This document shows positions 1 through 5,283 of a stretch of DNA of 64,000 bases, in pieces. Under the pieces are notes generated by a model that ran no database searches, was not told the origin of the DNA, and saw only the letters and a list, made by a program, of their open reading frames with translations. Position 1 is the stretch's first letter, and every line of letters starts with the position of its first letter. The position numbers and the translations under genes are program-made. This stretch comes from a virus: positions 248,001-312,000 of IMG/VR virus record IMGVR_UViG_3300042350_002797; one strand, 5' to 3'.

Positions 1-588
1 AAAAAATAAACCTTTGTTTCCTTCTTTATTAATTTGTACTAAATTAACCGGATTATCTTTATCTATATGTTCTATAAAAAATCTACTATTGGAATATGAA
101 CCTACTTTGTATCCACAGTATACTTTGATATTGTTAATTTTTTCTTTTATGTCGCTAGGCAAATCTTCATAAGAACGGATGTTGTTTATCCAACTAGTTC
201 TTGAACCTTTTGTTCCTTCTACACCATACAACCAAATTAATGGAGATCGTTGCTTGTTGCTAGGTTGATTTGCATGCCAATCTAAAGCAGCTTTATGACC
301 AAATAATCCTTCCTCACCATACTCGTTCTTTTTTCCGGTAACACGTAGTATACCATCATTTACTCTGATGTGTTTAATTCTTTCTACGTCTGGAGGATAA
401 TATTGATATTTTCCTATTTTAGAACAAAAATTTAACTCTTGTTCAGGAGTAAGTTTTTGATTTTTAAAAACAACAACCATGTTTTTTACAACTAACTTAC
501 CTATTTCTATAATTTCTTGATCGGACAGATCATTTAAATTTTCATTTATAAAAACGGTCCACCCGTTGTCTGCATAACTTATATTCAT
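1..588 (-). CDS. TauD/TfdA-like Fe(II)/2-oxoglutarate dioxygenase, C-terminus beyond window edge
   Basis: The minus-strand frame is open from an ATG at 588 to base 1 (196 codons) and continues off the left edge. Residues 100-145 read like the TauD family, with LDWHANQPS, a run giving LYGVEGTKGSRTSW, and then a YEDLP segment. TauD enzymes use Fe(II) and 2-oxoglutarate to hydroxylate small substrates. The expected HxD iron-binding pair appears as H105-x-N107, so the carboxylate is replaced by Asn; activity is therefore uncertain. The start codon overlaps the stop of the upstream gene (ATGA), which implies translational coupling. The substrate cannot be inferred. Confidence 0.75.
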   Translation of the reverse strand, partial: MNISYADNGWTVFINENLNDLSDQEIIEIGKLVVKNMVVVFKNQKLTPEQELNFCSKIGKYQYYPPDVERIKHIRVNDGILRVTGKKNEYGEEGLFGHKAALDWHANQPSNKQRSPLIWLYGVEGTKGSRTSWINNIRSYEDLPSDIKEKINNIKVYCGYKVGSYSNSRFFIEHIDKDNPVNLVQINKEGNKGLFF

Positions 589-878
589 AGATCTTCTACA
601 TCTTTTCCATTATCTACATAAAATTTATCTTGTTTGTGTTTACGTTCCTGCATAGTTTCTTCTTTGAACCATTTTCGAGGATTACCACACATATAACACT
701 TGGGATCACCGCAGTTTAGTATATGTTTCTTATGATTACGATGCGGTTGTTCTAAATACTTCCACTTACCATTGTGATGCATATAGTAATCTTTGGCTAT
801 ACGCACTTGTCTTTCGATTGCCACTTCATCTTTATGAAGTCTCTTGCTATGATGAAACTTATCTAATTCTGTACTCAT
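585..878 (-). CDS. Conserved phage protein with C-x4-C-x2-C motif (97 aa)
   Basis: This is a small, His/Lys-rich soluble protein. Residues about 56-68 read NCGDPKCYMCGNPRK, a compact cysteine cluster that recurs in T4-like phages of aquatic bacteria and could bind zinc. The start at 878 is supported by AGGAG upstream (CTAGGAGATTGTTATG). The stop overlaps the start of the downstream TauD-like gene by four bases. Its function is unknown. The motif is seen directly; the metal binding is inference. Confidence 0.75.
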   Translation of the reverse strand: MSTELDKFHHSKRLHKDEVAIERQVRIAKDYYMHHNGKWKYLEQPHRNHKKHILNCGDPKCYMCGNPRKWFKEETMQERKHKQDKFYVDNGKDVEDL

Positions 879-892
879 AACAATCTCCTAGT

Positions 893-982
893 TGGCGGAA
901 GCGGTGAGATTCGAACTCACGGAACATTTCTGTTCGTCTGTTTTCAAGACAGGTGCAATAAACCGGACTCTGCCACACTTCC
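893..982 (-). tRNA. tRNA-Ser(TGA)
   Basis: Acceptor stem GGAAGTG pairs with CGCTTCC. The anticodon loop CTTGAAA gives TGA. There is a long variable arm as expected for Ser, a normal T-loop (TTCGAAT), and CCA is encoded. It is the last tRNA of the array in transcription order. Confidence 0.95.
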
Positions 983-1001
983 ATAATACTTATACTAATA
1001 T

Positions 1002-1093
1002 TGGTACCAGCGGTAGGAATCGAACCTACTCAAGAACGCTAATCTGGCGCTAAAAGGTGTATAAGACCTCTCTGACTTCCAAGTCTCGCTGGC
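1002..1093 (-). tRNA. Type II (long variable arm) tRNA with apparent TAT anticodon
   Basis: Acceptor GCCAGCG/CGCTGGT with A73 and encoded CCA, T-stem GTAGG/CCTAC with loop TTCGATT. The best anticodon arm is GAGGT-CTTATAC-ACCTT, giving anticodon TAT with A37, i.e. Ile decoding AUA. A 24-nt variable region folds as AGCGC-CAGATTA-GCGTT, a Leu/Ser/Tyr-like long arm that Ile tRNAs lack. Position 8 is A rather than T, and the D-arm (GAC/GTC) is short. It is clearly a tRNA by its ends; the amino-acid identity is unresolved. Confidence 0.65.
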
Positions 1094-1112
1094 ATATTTG
1101 GTAGGAAAAATT

Positions 1113-1186
1113 TGGTAGCCCGTGACAGAATCGAACTGCCGTAACCGCCGTGTAAAGACGGAGTTCTACCATTAAACTAACGGGCC
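1113..1186 (-). tRNA. tRNA-Val(TAC)
   Basis: Acceptor GGCCCGT/ACGGGCT, anticodon arm CCGTC-TTTACAC-GGCGG giving TAC, T-loop TTCGATT, A73 and encoded CCA. Confidence 0.95.
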
Positions 1187-1240
1187 TTAAATTCTCTAAG
1201 ATAAGAATTTCGTTTTGTATCTTTTTTGTATCGTCTGTAG

Positions 1241-1265
1241 TTTCTACCAACTGAGCTAACCTCCC
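1241..1265 (-). pseudogene. 5' half of a decayed tRNA
   Basis: The minus strand reads GGGAGGTTAGCTCAGTTGG followed by TAGA, a canonical acceptor 5' strand, T8-A9 and D-arm. No anticodon arm, T-arm or matching 3' acceptor strand follows within the next 60 nt before tRNA-Val. It is best explained as a truncated tRNA remnant. The amino-acid type cannot be determined. Confidence 0.6.
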
Positions 1266-1334
1266 ATACAGGAACACACTCACGTTTCTTATGTCTCTAT
1301 ATGCTATCTGCATATCGAGTGTGTTTTTATATGG
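1264..1334 (-). other. Inter-tRNA spacer hairpin H1
   Basis: ACACACTC (1274-1281) pairs with GAGTGTGT (1317-1324). The stem can be extended outward so that the CCA end of tRNA-Glu faces the 5' GGG of the tRNA remnant. An inner hairpin ATATGC/GCATAT lies in the loop. It resembles H3 (3451-3535), with compensatory stem changes. Confidence 0.55.
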
Positions 1335-1407
1335 CGTCCCGTACCGGATTCGAACCGGTGTGTTCGCCGTGAAAGGGCGGTATCCTAGGCCTCTAGATGA
1401 ACGGGAC
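1332..1407 (-). tRNA. tRNA-Glu(TTC)
   Basis: Acceptor GTCCCGT/ACGGGAC, anticodon loop CTTTCAC giving TTC, T-loop TTCGAAT, G73 and encoded CCA. Confidence 0.95.
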
Positions 1408-1483
1408 TTTGTTTTTAAAATTGTTAAAGAACACTTACTATGCCAACAGTATACAATCTTACTTTGTTACTGTCAACAGTATT

Positions 1484-1559
1484 TGGTGCTGCCTCCAGGT
1501 TACGATCCTGGTTCCTCGGTTCTTCAGACCGGTGCTATGACCACATCAGCTAAAGCAGC
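1484..1559 (-). tRNA. tRNA-Phe(GAA), unusual T-loop
   Basis: Acceptor GCTGCTT/AGGCAGC, anticodon loop CTGAAGA giving GAA, A73 and CCA encoded. The T-stem CCAGG/CCTGG is perfect, but the loop is ATCGTAA instead of TTCGANN, so T54 and A58 are exchanged to A54 and T58. Confidence 0.92.
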
Positions 1560-1561
1560 TT

Positions 1562-1637
1562 TGGGGTGTCCTACCGGTATCGATCCGGTACTTCCAGTTT
1601 CACAGACTAGTATGCAGGCCACTACATTAAGGACACC
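1562..1637 (-). tRNA. tRNA-His(GTG)
   Basis: The extra G-1 opposite C73, diagnostic for His, is present. Acceptor GTGTCCT/AGGACAC, anticodon loop CTGTGAA giving GTG, CCA encoded. The T-loop ATCGATA has A54. Confidence 0.95.
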
Positions 1638-1643
1638 ATTGTT

Positions 1644-1718
1644 TGGCACCGCCTAAGAGAATCGAACTCCTATTTCCTGGTTCGCAACCAAGTGTACTAT
1701 CCATTGTACTAAAGCGAT
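1644..1718 (-). tRNA. tRNA-Arg(GCG)
   Basis: Acceptor ATCGCTT/AGGCGGT with two G-T pairs, anticodon arm CTTGG-TTGCGAA-CCAGG giving GCG, T-loop TTCGATT, G73 and encoded CCA. GCG is uncommon in bacteria, where CGN is usually read by ACG; reading it as Arg assumes no wobble editing. Confidence 0.85.
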
Positions 1719-1731
1719 AATAAATATTGCC

Positions 1732-2451
1732 ATGGAACTTCTTGATATATTATATACACCACTGGATCTGCCTGCTCCGCCTACTTGCAATGCACAATCT
1801 ATAATTGATTGGATCGATCATAATAAAGAACAATTAGAACCTTACAAACAATATGCATATGATAATGAATTAACTTCTGAAAAAAATACTAAAGTTAAAT
1901 GGCCTTGGAACATGGGGCTTGCTTATCTTAATTGGCAAGATCAAGGACCTGGGTGGCTATGTAACTTTGACAAAGAGTTTCCAGAACTCAGTAAGTATAT
2001 GTACGAAGTATTTGAAATACCTTTAGAAGATTTAGGTACTATTGTAATACTGCCTGTAAGACACAAACATACTGGCATGGGATTCATGCACCAGGATCCT
2101 GGTAACTTTGGTCTTAGAATATATTTGGAGTTCGAGCATATAGGAAAAAATAAATTGTTTTTACAAAAAACAAGAGTTCCTTATATTAAAAGACCTAAGT
2201 ATGAACCGCCAGTAGATCCAAAAATTTTACAACCAGAATTAATTGAATGTCGAACATTTTCTAATAGAGGTTGTTGGTTTATTAATAATACTCGTGCATT
2301 CCACGGTACATATACTGAAGTAGAAGACAGTACAAGAATTGCTGTTATTGTTAGTGGCAATCCTCGAAGTGATGCTAAAATCTATGACAGACTTAAAAAT
2401 AAAATCATAGCCTCTGCCGAAAAATACAAAGACTATGCAGTGTTATGGTAA
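1732..2451 (+). CDS. 2-oxoglutarate/Fe(II)-dependent oxygenase-like protein (239 aa)
   Basis: This plus-strand gene is inserted in a minus-strand tRNA array. Residues about 115-140 contain FMHQDPGNFGLRIYL, which supplies an HxD iron-binding pair, and the distal histidine is in AFHGTYTE near residue 191. This is the double-stranded beta-helix arrangement of aspartyl/prolyl-hydroxylase-like enzymes common in aquatic phages. No good Shine-Dalgarno sequence precedes the ATG. The last codons (TGG TAA) overlap the CCA end of the convergent tRNA-Gln. Substrate unknown; it could modify host or virion proteins. Confidence 0.7.
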   Translation: MELLDILYTPLDLPAPPTCNAQSIIDWIDHNKEQLEPYKQYAYDNELTSEKNTKVKWPWNMGLAYLNWQDQGPGWLCNFDKEFPELSKYMYEVFEIPLEDLGTIVILPVRHKHTGMGFMHQDPGNFGLRIYLEFEHIGKNKLFLQKTRVPYIKRPKYEPPVDPKILQPELIECRTFSNRGCWFINNTRAFHGTYTEVEDSTRIAVIVSGNPRSDAKIYDRLKNKIIASAEKYKDYAVLW

Positions 2452-2521
2452 GGGGTACAGGGATCGAACCTGTGACACGCGGAATCAAAATCCGCTGCTC
2501 TACCAACTGAGCTAACCCCCA
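2446..2521 (-). tRNA. tRNA-Gln(TTG)
   Basis: Anticodon arm GCGGA-TTTTGAT-TCCGC giving TTG. The gene starts with T1 as bacterial Gln tRNAs do (TGGGGGT/ACCCCTT, with a T1-T72 mismatch). T-loop TTCGATC, A73, encoded CCA. The CCA end overlaps the last codons of the convergent oxygenase gene. Confidence 0.9.
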
Positions 2522-2528
2522 ATAAACT

Positions 2529-2804
2529 ATGAAAGACAGAATACCAACTAATCTAAGACGCATGGTAATTGAAAGAGATGGTCTTCGATGTGTTTATTGT
2601 GACTTAGATTTAACAAACAATGAAGTTCATCTAGATCATGTAATACCTGAATCTAAAGGTGGAAGAACATCGTTTGATAATTTACAAGTTACTTGTAGAA
2701 AATGTAATCTTGAAAAAGGTATTCTGACTGAAAGCGAATTCGTAAATAAGTTACGAACCAGAGCTTTAAATATTCTTAGTAGAATAGGTAATGGTGGAGG
2801 ATAA
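2529..2804 (+). CDS. HNH endonuclease (91 aa)
   Basis: Residues 20-65 hold the HNH core: CVYCDLD supplies two Cys, HLDHVIPESKGG the His-Asp-His region, FDNLQVTC the Asn, and CRKCNLEKG the second Cys pair. Such enzymes cut DNA with one metal ion and often act as homing nucleases. It lies on the plus strand between two tRNA genes, and its last codons (GGA GGA TAA) run into the 3' acceptor strand of tRNA-Ala. Placement and orientation fit a free-standing mobile HNH gene. Whether it targets the tRNA locus is inference. Confidence 0.85.
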   Translation: MKDRIPTNLRRMVIERDGLRCVYCDLDLTNNEVHLDHVIPESKGGRTSFDNLQVTCRKCNLEKGILTESEFVNKLRTRALNILSRIGNGGG

Positions 2805-2865
2805 CAGAATCGAACTGTTAATCTCGGCTTGCAAAGCCGATGTTATCCCATTTAACTAATCCCCC
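2792..2865 (-). tRNA. tRNA-Ala(TGC)
   Basis: Acceptor GGGGGAT/ATCCTCC, anticodon arm TCGGC-TTTGCAA-GCCGA giving TGC, T-loop TTCGATT, A73 and encoded CCA. The 3' end overlaps the 3' end of the convergent HNH gene. Confidence 0.95.
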
Positions 2866-2867
2866 AG

Positions 2868-3113
2868 TTATTCTACATCTTTCTTGTCAACACAAGTTTC
2901 GCCTCTGAACACATAAACATCGCTGTCTATTCTCAGTTGTTCAAATACTTGATTGTTTACACAGATGAATGGATCTTTATGATTTTGAGCATAGTAATAC
3001 GCACCGTATCCTATGCCACCTAAAATCATAAGAATAGGAATATATTTTAAGAATGATATAATCTGAGGCATCATGCCTAAAATTTGCGGTAGTTTTTCCA
3101 ATAATTCTTTCAT
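2868..3113 (-). CDS. Small single-pass membrane protein (81 aa)
   Basis: One membrane segment spans about residues 21-42 (FLKYIPILMILGGIGYGAYY). It is followed by a soluble tail with two cysteines (ICVNNQVFEQL and GETCVD) that could form a disulfide if periplasmic. No family recognised with confidence. It lies within the tRNA array in the same direction as the tRNAs and ends 2 nt before tRNA-Ala. Confidence 0.65.
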   Translation of the reverse strand: MKELLEKLPQILGMMPQIISFLKYIPILMILGGIGYGAYYYAQNHKDPFICVNNQVFEQLRIDSDVYVFRGETCVDKKDVE

Positions 3114-3130
3114 ACTGTTATTTAACTGGT

Positions 3131-3206
3131 CTTGGTTGTTTGCCGCACAACCAAGGAAAGCGGGGGTCTGTTGTTGACAATTTGTCCTACTCTACGCCGT
3201 CAACAA
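3131..3206 (-). other. Two spacer hairpins (H2a, H2b)
   Basis: CTTGGTTGT (3131-3139) pairs perfectly with ACAACCAAG (3147-3155) over a 7-nt loop. TTGTTGAC (3171-3178) pairs perfectly with GTCAACAA (3199-3206) over 20 nt. They fill the gap between tRNA-Asn and the small membrane protein gene; neither is followed by a T-run typical of a terminator. Confidence 0.5.
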
Positions 3207-3216
3207 GGGCGAGTAT

Positions 3217-3291
3217 TGGCTCCGAGAGTAGGGATCGAACCTACGACCAAAAGATTAACAGTCTTCTGCACTACCGCTGTGCTATCTCGGA
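3217..3291 (-). tRNA. tRNA-Asn(GTT)
   Basis: Acceptor TCCGAGA/TCTCGGA, anticodon loop CTGTTAA giving GTT, T-loop TTCGATC, G73 and encoded CCA. Confidence 0.95.
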
Positions 3292-3301
3292 ATAAACTTT
3301 A

Positions 3302-3375
3302 TGGTACCCTTGGAAGGTAACGCTCCTACGTCTTTCGATTATCAGTCGAGTGCTCTACTTTTGAGCTACAAGGGC
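3302..3375 (-). tRNA. tRNA-Ile(GAT), unusual T-loop
   Basis: Acceptor GCCCTTG/CAAGGGT, anticodon loop CTGATAA giving GAT, A73 and encoded CCA. The T-stem GTAGG/CCTTC has one mismatch and the loop is AGCGTTA, lacking the usual TTC. Confidence 0.88.
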
Positions 3376-3377
3376 AT

Positions 3378-3452
3378 TGGTAGTAGTGGTAAGAGTCGAA
3401 CTTACACTGTACACCGTATGAAGGTGCTGCACTACCATTATGCTACACTACC
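3378..3452 (-). tRNA. tRNA with CAT anticodon (Met or Ile2)
   Basis: Acceptor GGTAGTG/CACTACT, anticodon arm GCACC-TTCATAC-GGTGT giving CAT, T-loop TTCGACT, A73 and encoded CCA. The G1-T72 pair excludes a normal initiator (C1 x A72). Elongator Met versus lysidine-modified Ile2 cannot be settled by eye. Confidence 0.9.
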
Positions 3453-3535
3453 ATATAGAAACACATTCTTGGGCTCTCGTAACAGTAGCCCATAGCTCCG
3501 GACGCCATTATGTGTTTGAATGTGTTTTTATATGG
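3451..3535 (-). other. Inter-tRNA spacer hairpin H3
   Basis: Bases 3451-3468 (containing ACACATTC) pair almost perfectly over 17-18 bp with 3518-3535 (containing GAATGTGT). In the transcript this places the CCA end of tRNA-Lys directly against the 5' GG of the next tRNA. An inner stem TGGGCT/AGCCCA lies in the loop. Confidence 0.6.
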
Positions 3536-3609
3536 TAGGTGCGGTGAGACTCGAACTCACAACTTATCGGTTAAAAGCCGATTACTCTAACCAGTTGAGT
3601 TACGCACCC
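3533..3609 (-). tRNA. tRNA-Lys(TTT)
   Basis: Acceptor GGGTGCG/CGCACCT, anticodon loop CTTTTAA giving TTT, T-loop TTCGAGT, A73 and encoded CCA. Its 5' end overlaps the stop codon of the small ORF at 3600-3716. Confidence 0.95.
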
Positions 3610-3716
3610 ATTCTTACTCCGTATAACTGCCACATAATTGCGGCTAGCTTATGCTTGTTTTGATATGTGTAACCATATCTTAGCAATCCGCCTTTACAGC
3701 TCTTGTCACTATCCAT
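3600..3716 (-). CDS. Small ORF overlapping tRNA-Lys (38 aa)
   Basis: ATG at 3716 is preceded by AAGGAG seven bases upstream, a strong Shine-Dalgarno sequence. The product begins MDSDKSCKGGLLRYGYTY and ends YGVRMGA; it is basic and aromatic with no recognisable family. The stop codon (TAA) lies inside the 5' acceptor strand and positions 8-9 of tRNA-Lys, so translation would run into the mature tRNA boundary. The ribosome site is the main evidence that it is a gene. Confidence 0.5.
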   Translation of the reverse strand: MDSDKSCKGGLLRYGYTYQNKHKLAAIMWQLYGVRMGA

Positions 3717-3728
3717 AACAGGATCTCC

Positions 3729-3788
3729 TTATCTTAAATTTTTGTGTATATAAATTACTAAAATTCCAACCATTATTATAACTGTCAC
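3729..3788 (-). CDS. Possible 19-aa membrane peptide
   Basis: A GTG-started frame of 19 codons encodes an almost purely hydrophobic peptide (VIIMVGILVIYIHKN core). AAGGAG lies about 13-15 bases upstream, nearer to an ATG that opens only three codons, so initiation is uncertain. It ends just before the Shine-Dalgarno sequence of the 38-residue ORF. Confidence 0.25.
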   Translation of the reverse strand: MTVIIMVGILVIYIHKNLR

Positions 3789-3813
3789 GCCCCCATGATA
3801 TTTCTCCTTATAA

Positions 3814-3888
3814 TGGCGACTCGTAGGAGAATCGAACTCCTGTGTCCGGATAGACAGTCCAGCATAATTACCTCTATATGAACGAGCC
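3814..3888 (-). tRNA. tRNA-Asp(GTC)
   Basis: Acceptor GGCTCGT/ACGAGTC, anticodon loop CTGTCTA giving GTC, T-loop TTCGATT, G73 and encoded CCA. Confidence 0.95.
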
Positions 3889-3890
3889 AT

Positions 3891-3964
3891 TGGCTCCGGT
3901 GGAGGGAATCGAACCCCCACTAACGGTTTTGGAGACCGTCGCACTGCCATTATACTACACCGGA
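3891..3964 (-). tRNA. tRNA-Trp(CCA)
   Basis: Acceptor TCCGGTG/CACCGGA, anticodon arm ACGGT-CTCCAAA-ACCGT giving CCA, T-loop TTCGATT, G73 and encoded CCA. Only two bases separate it from tRNA-Asp. Confidence 0.93.
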
Positions 3965-3970
3965 ATTATT

Positions 3971-4058
3971 TGGTGGGTGCTGATGGTAACGCTCCACGAA
4001 CCTGACTTCCTATCTCTTAAGGTAACGGTTTTACAGACCGCCGACAGGGGCAACACCC
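3971..4058 (-). tRNA. tRNA-Tyr(GTA), shortened D-arm
   Basis: Acceptor GGGTGTT/AGCACCC, anticodon arm GCGGT-CTGTAAA-ACCGT giving GTA, long variable region, A73, encoded CCA. Only about ten bases separate the acceptor and anticodon stems, so no standard D-arm can form. The T-loop is AGCGTTA. It may be a divergent functional tRNA or one losing function. Confidence 0.75.
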
Positions 4059-4165
4059 ATAACACTCTCACGCTATGCGTGTCAAGGGTGACTAGAGAGT
4101 GTGTATTAAAAAGCACTACTCATCTGCTTGCGCAATTTGACTGTTCGGCAATGCTTTTTAATACG
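4059..4165 (-). other. Hairpins H4 and H5 upstream of tRNA-Tyr
   Basis: ACACTCTC (4062-4069) pairs with GAGAGTGT (4095-4102) around an inner CACGC/GCGTG stem, and abuts the tRNA-Tyr 5' end. TATTAAAAAGCA (4104-4115) pairs perfectly with TGCTTTTTAATA (4152-4163). No tRNA or ORF with a ribosome site was found in 4059-4275; the rest holds only short inverted repeats. Confidence 0.5.
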
Positions 4166-4275
4166 CTACCATTTTTTTATCCACACAAGGATAATCCATC
4201 CGGTAGGCCGCCCTTTTACTGGATGTTTATAGTGCCCAGCGAGGTCCTCGTTACCTCTTTACACACTGTACTGCT

Positions 4276-4313
4276 AAAAACAAAAAACCCCAGGGTTTCT
4301 AATCCTAGGGTCC
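4276..4313 (-). terminator. Rho-independent-like terminator
   Basis: On the minus strand an imperfect GC-rich stem (ACCCTAGG with CCCTGGGGT) is followed by TTTTTTG and TTTTTAG. It follows the 43-residue ORF and precedes the tRNA array, so tRNA transcription from the promoters upstream would need read-through. Confidence 0.65.
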
Positions 4314-4338
4314 TTTGAAGTTTGTGTTTTGTATTTTA

Positions 4339-4470
4339 CTACGTTACACGATCCTCCATGGACCCTTTACCTGGTGTACGATCATTACTCTCAATCGTTG
4401 ACCAATAAGAGGGCATAAAGCTCCCTTGCTTGGCTATCGTTTTGATTGTATAATGAATCGTGTGTTGCAT
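4339..4470 (-). CDS. Small ORF behind tandem promoters (43 aa)
   Basis: ATG at 4470 follows AGGA with normal spacing (TTTAGGAACAAAAATG). The product starts MQHTIHYTIKTIAKQ and ends KGSMEDRVT; no family recognised, no signal or membrane segment. It lies directly downstream of two consensus promoters and is followed by a terminator, so it is probably abundantly transcribed early. A leader-peptide role for the tRNA operon is possible but unproven. Confidence 0.55.
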   Translation of the reverse strand: MQHTIHYTIKTIAKQGSFMPSYWSTIESNDRTPGKGSMEDRVT

Positions 4471-4500
4471 TTTTGTTCCTAAAAATTAACTTATGATGTT

Positions 4501-4529
4501 ATTGTATAGTCTAATTTGATTGCTGTCAA
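4501..4529 (-). promoter_or_regulatory. Sigma70-type promoter P2
   Basis: Minus strand TTGACA, exact 17-base spacer, TACAAT. It lies about 30 nt upstream of the 43-residue ORF. Confidence 0.75.
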
Positions 4530-4588
4530 CAACTTTTTACCTTTTTGGCAAAGTTGCTATACTTGCAACAAAACTCAACTATGCTTCT

Positions 4589-4617
4589 ATTATATGAGTA
4601 TTTATATCTTTTGTCAA
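4589..4617 (-). promoter_or_regulatory. Sigma70-type promoter P1
   Basis: Minus strand TTGACA, exact 17-base spacer, TATAAT: a full consensus promoter in tandem with P2, feeding the 43-residue ORF and the tRNA array. Confidence 0.8.
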
Positions 4618-4667
4618 GAACTAGTCTGAAATGTGGTATTTTTACGACATTAGTTATTAAATAACAG

Positions 4668-5246
4668 ATGCATAGATTATTACATTACGAAGATTATATT
4701 CAGTTAGAATTACCTGTTAATAAAAACGCAATTGATTTGGAATCTTTAAACTGGATGCCTTATAATCCTAGAAAGAATATAAATCGATTTGGTTGTAGTA
4801 TTACAAGTTTAGATGGCAATGATTCTGGAATACCAGATCTAGATAGTTTAACAGAATATAATCGTTTACACGGCACAAAGTATACTGAAAAAGATTTTTC
4901 GAAACCTACAGTTCATGCTACACCATTCTTAGATTTTTTGAATACGTTTACAGTAGGACGTAGTCATTATTTAAAACTGAATCCTGGAGGGTTTTTTCCT
5001 TGGCATAGGGATAATGATCCAACTACTTTTAGAATAATCTACACAATCCAAAATTGTTCAAATCATTCAATGATTTGGTTAGAAGACGATAAGATCTTGC
5101 CTTTAGAAAATCATTCTTGGTATTATATAAACACTAGAAAAAAACATGCTTTATTTTCTTTTGATGGATCTATAATGGCTGTTTTTAATGTAGTGTTTAA
5201 TACTACAACATATAATTTACTTCAAAACAGTATGATGATAAAGTAA
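4668..5246 (+). CDS. Aspartyl/asparaginyl beta-hydroxylase-like oxygenase (192 aa)
   Basis: Residues about 100-125 read LNPGGFFPWHRDNDPTTFR, giving the HxD iron pair (H-R-D). The distal histidine lies in NTRKKHALFSF. This is the layout of phage 2-oxoglutarate/Fe(II) hydroxylases. It is a single plus-strand gene, divergent from the tandem promoters at 4501-4617 and convergent with pqqA, closed by a bidirectional terminator. The substrate is unknown. It is distinct in sequence from the oxygenases at 1732-2451 and 17270-17827. Confidence 0.72.
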   Translation: MHRLLHYEDYIQLELPVNKNAIDLESLNWMPYNPRKNINRFGCSITSLDGNDSGIPDLDSLTEYNRLHGTKYTEKDFSKPTVHATPFLDFLNTFTVGRSHYLKLNPGGFFPWHRDNDPTTFRIIYTIQNCSNHSMIWLEDDKILPLENHSWYYINTRKKHALFSFDGSIMAVFNVVFNTTTYNLLQNSMMIK

Positions 5247-5275
5247 AAGGACCCGAAGGTCCTTTTATTTTTGTA
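5245..5275. terminator. Bidirectional terminator
   Basis: AAAAGGACC-CGAA-GGTCCTTTT with T-runs on both strands, between the convergent oxygenase gene and pqqA. Confidence 0.85.
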
Positions 5276-5283
5276 ATTACTAA

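Noticed and set aside
1050-4318. Several 60-146 codon frames across the tRNA array on both strands
   Set aside because: They run through the tRNA genes and spacer hairpins, lack ribosome sites and show no protein-like composition.
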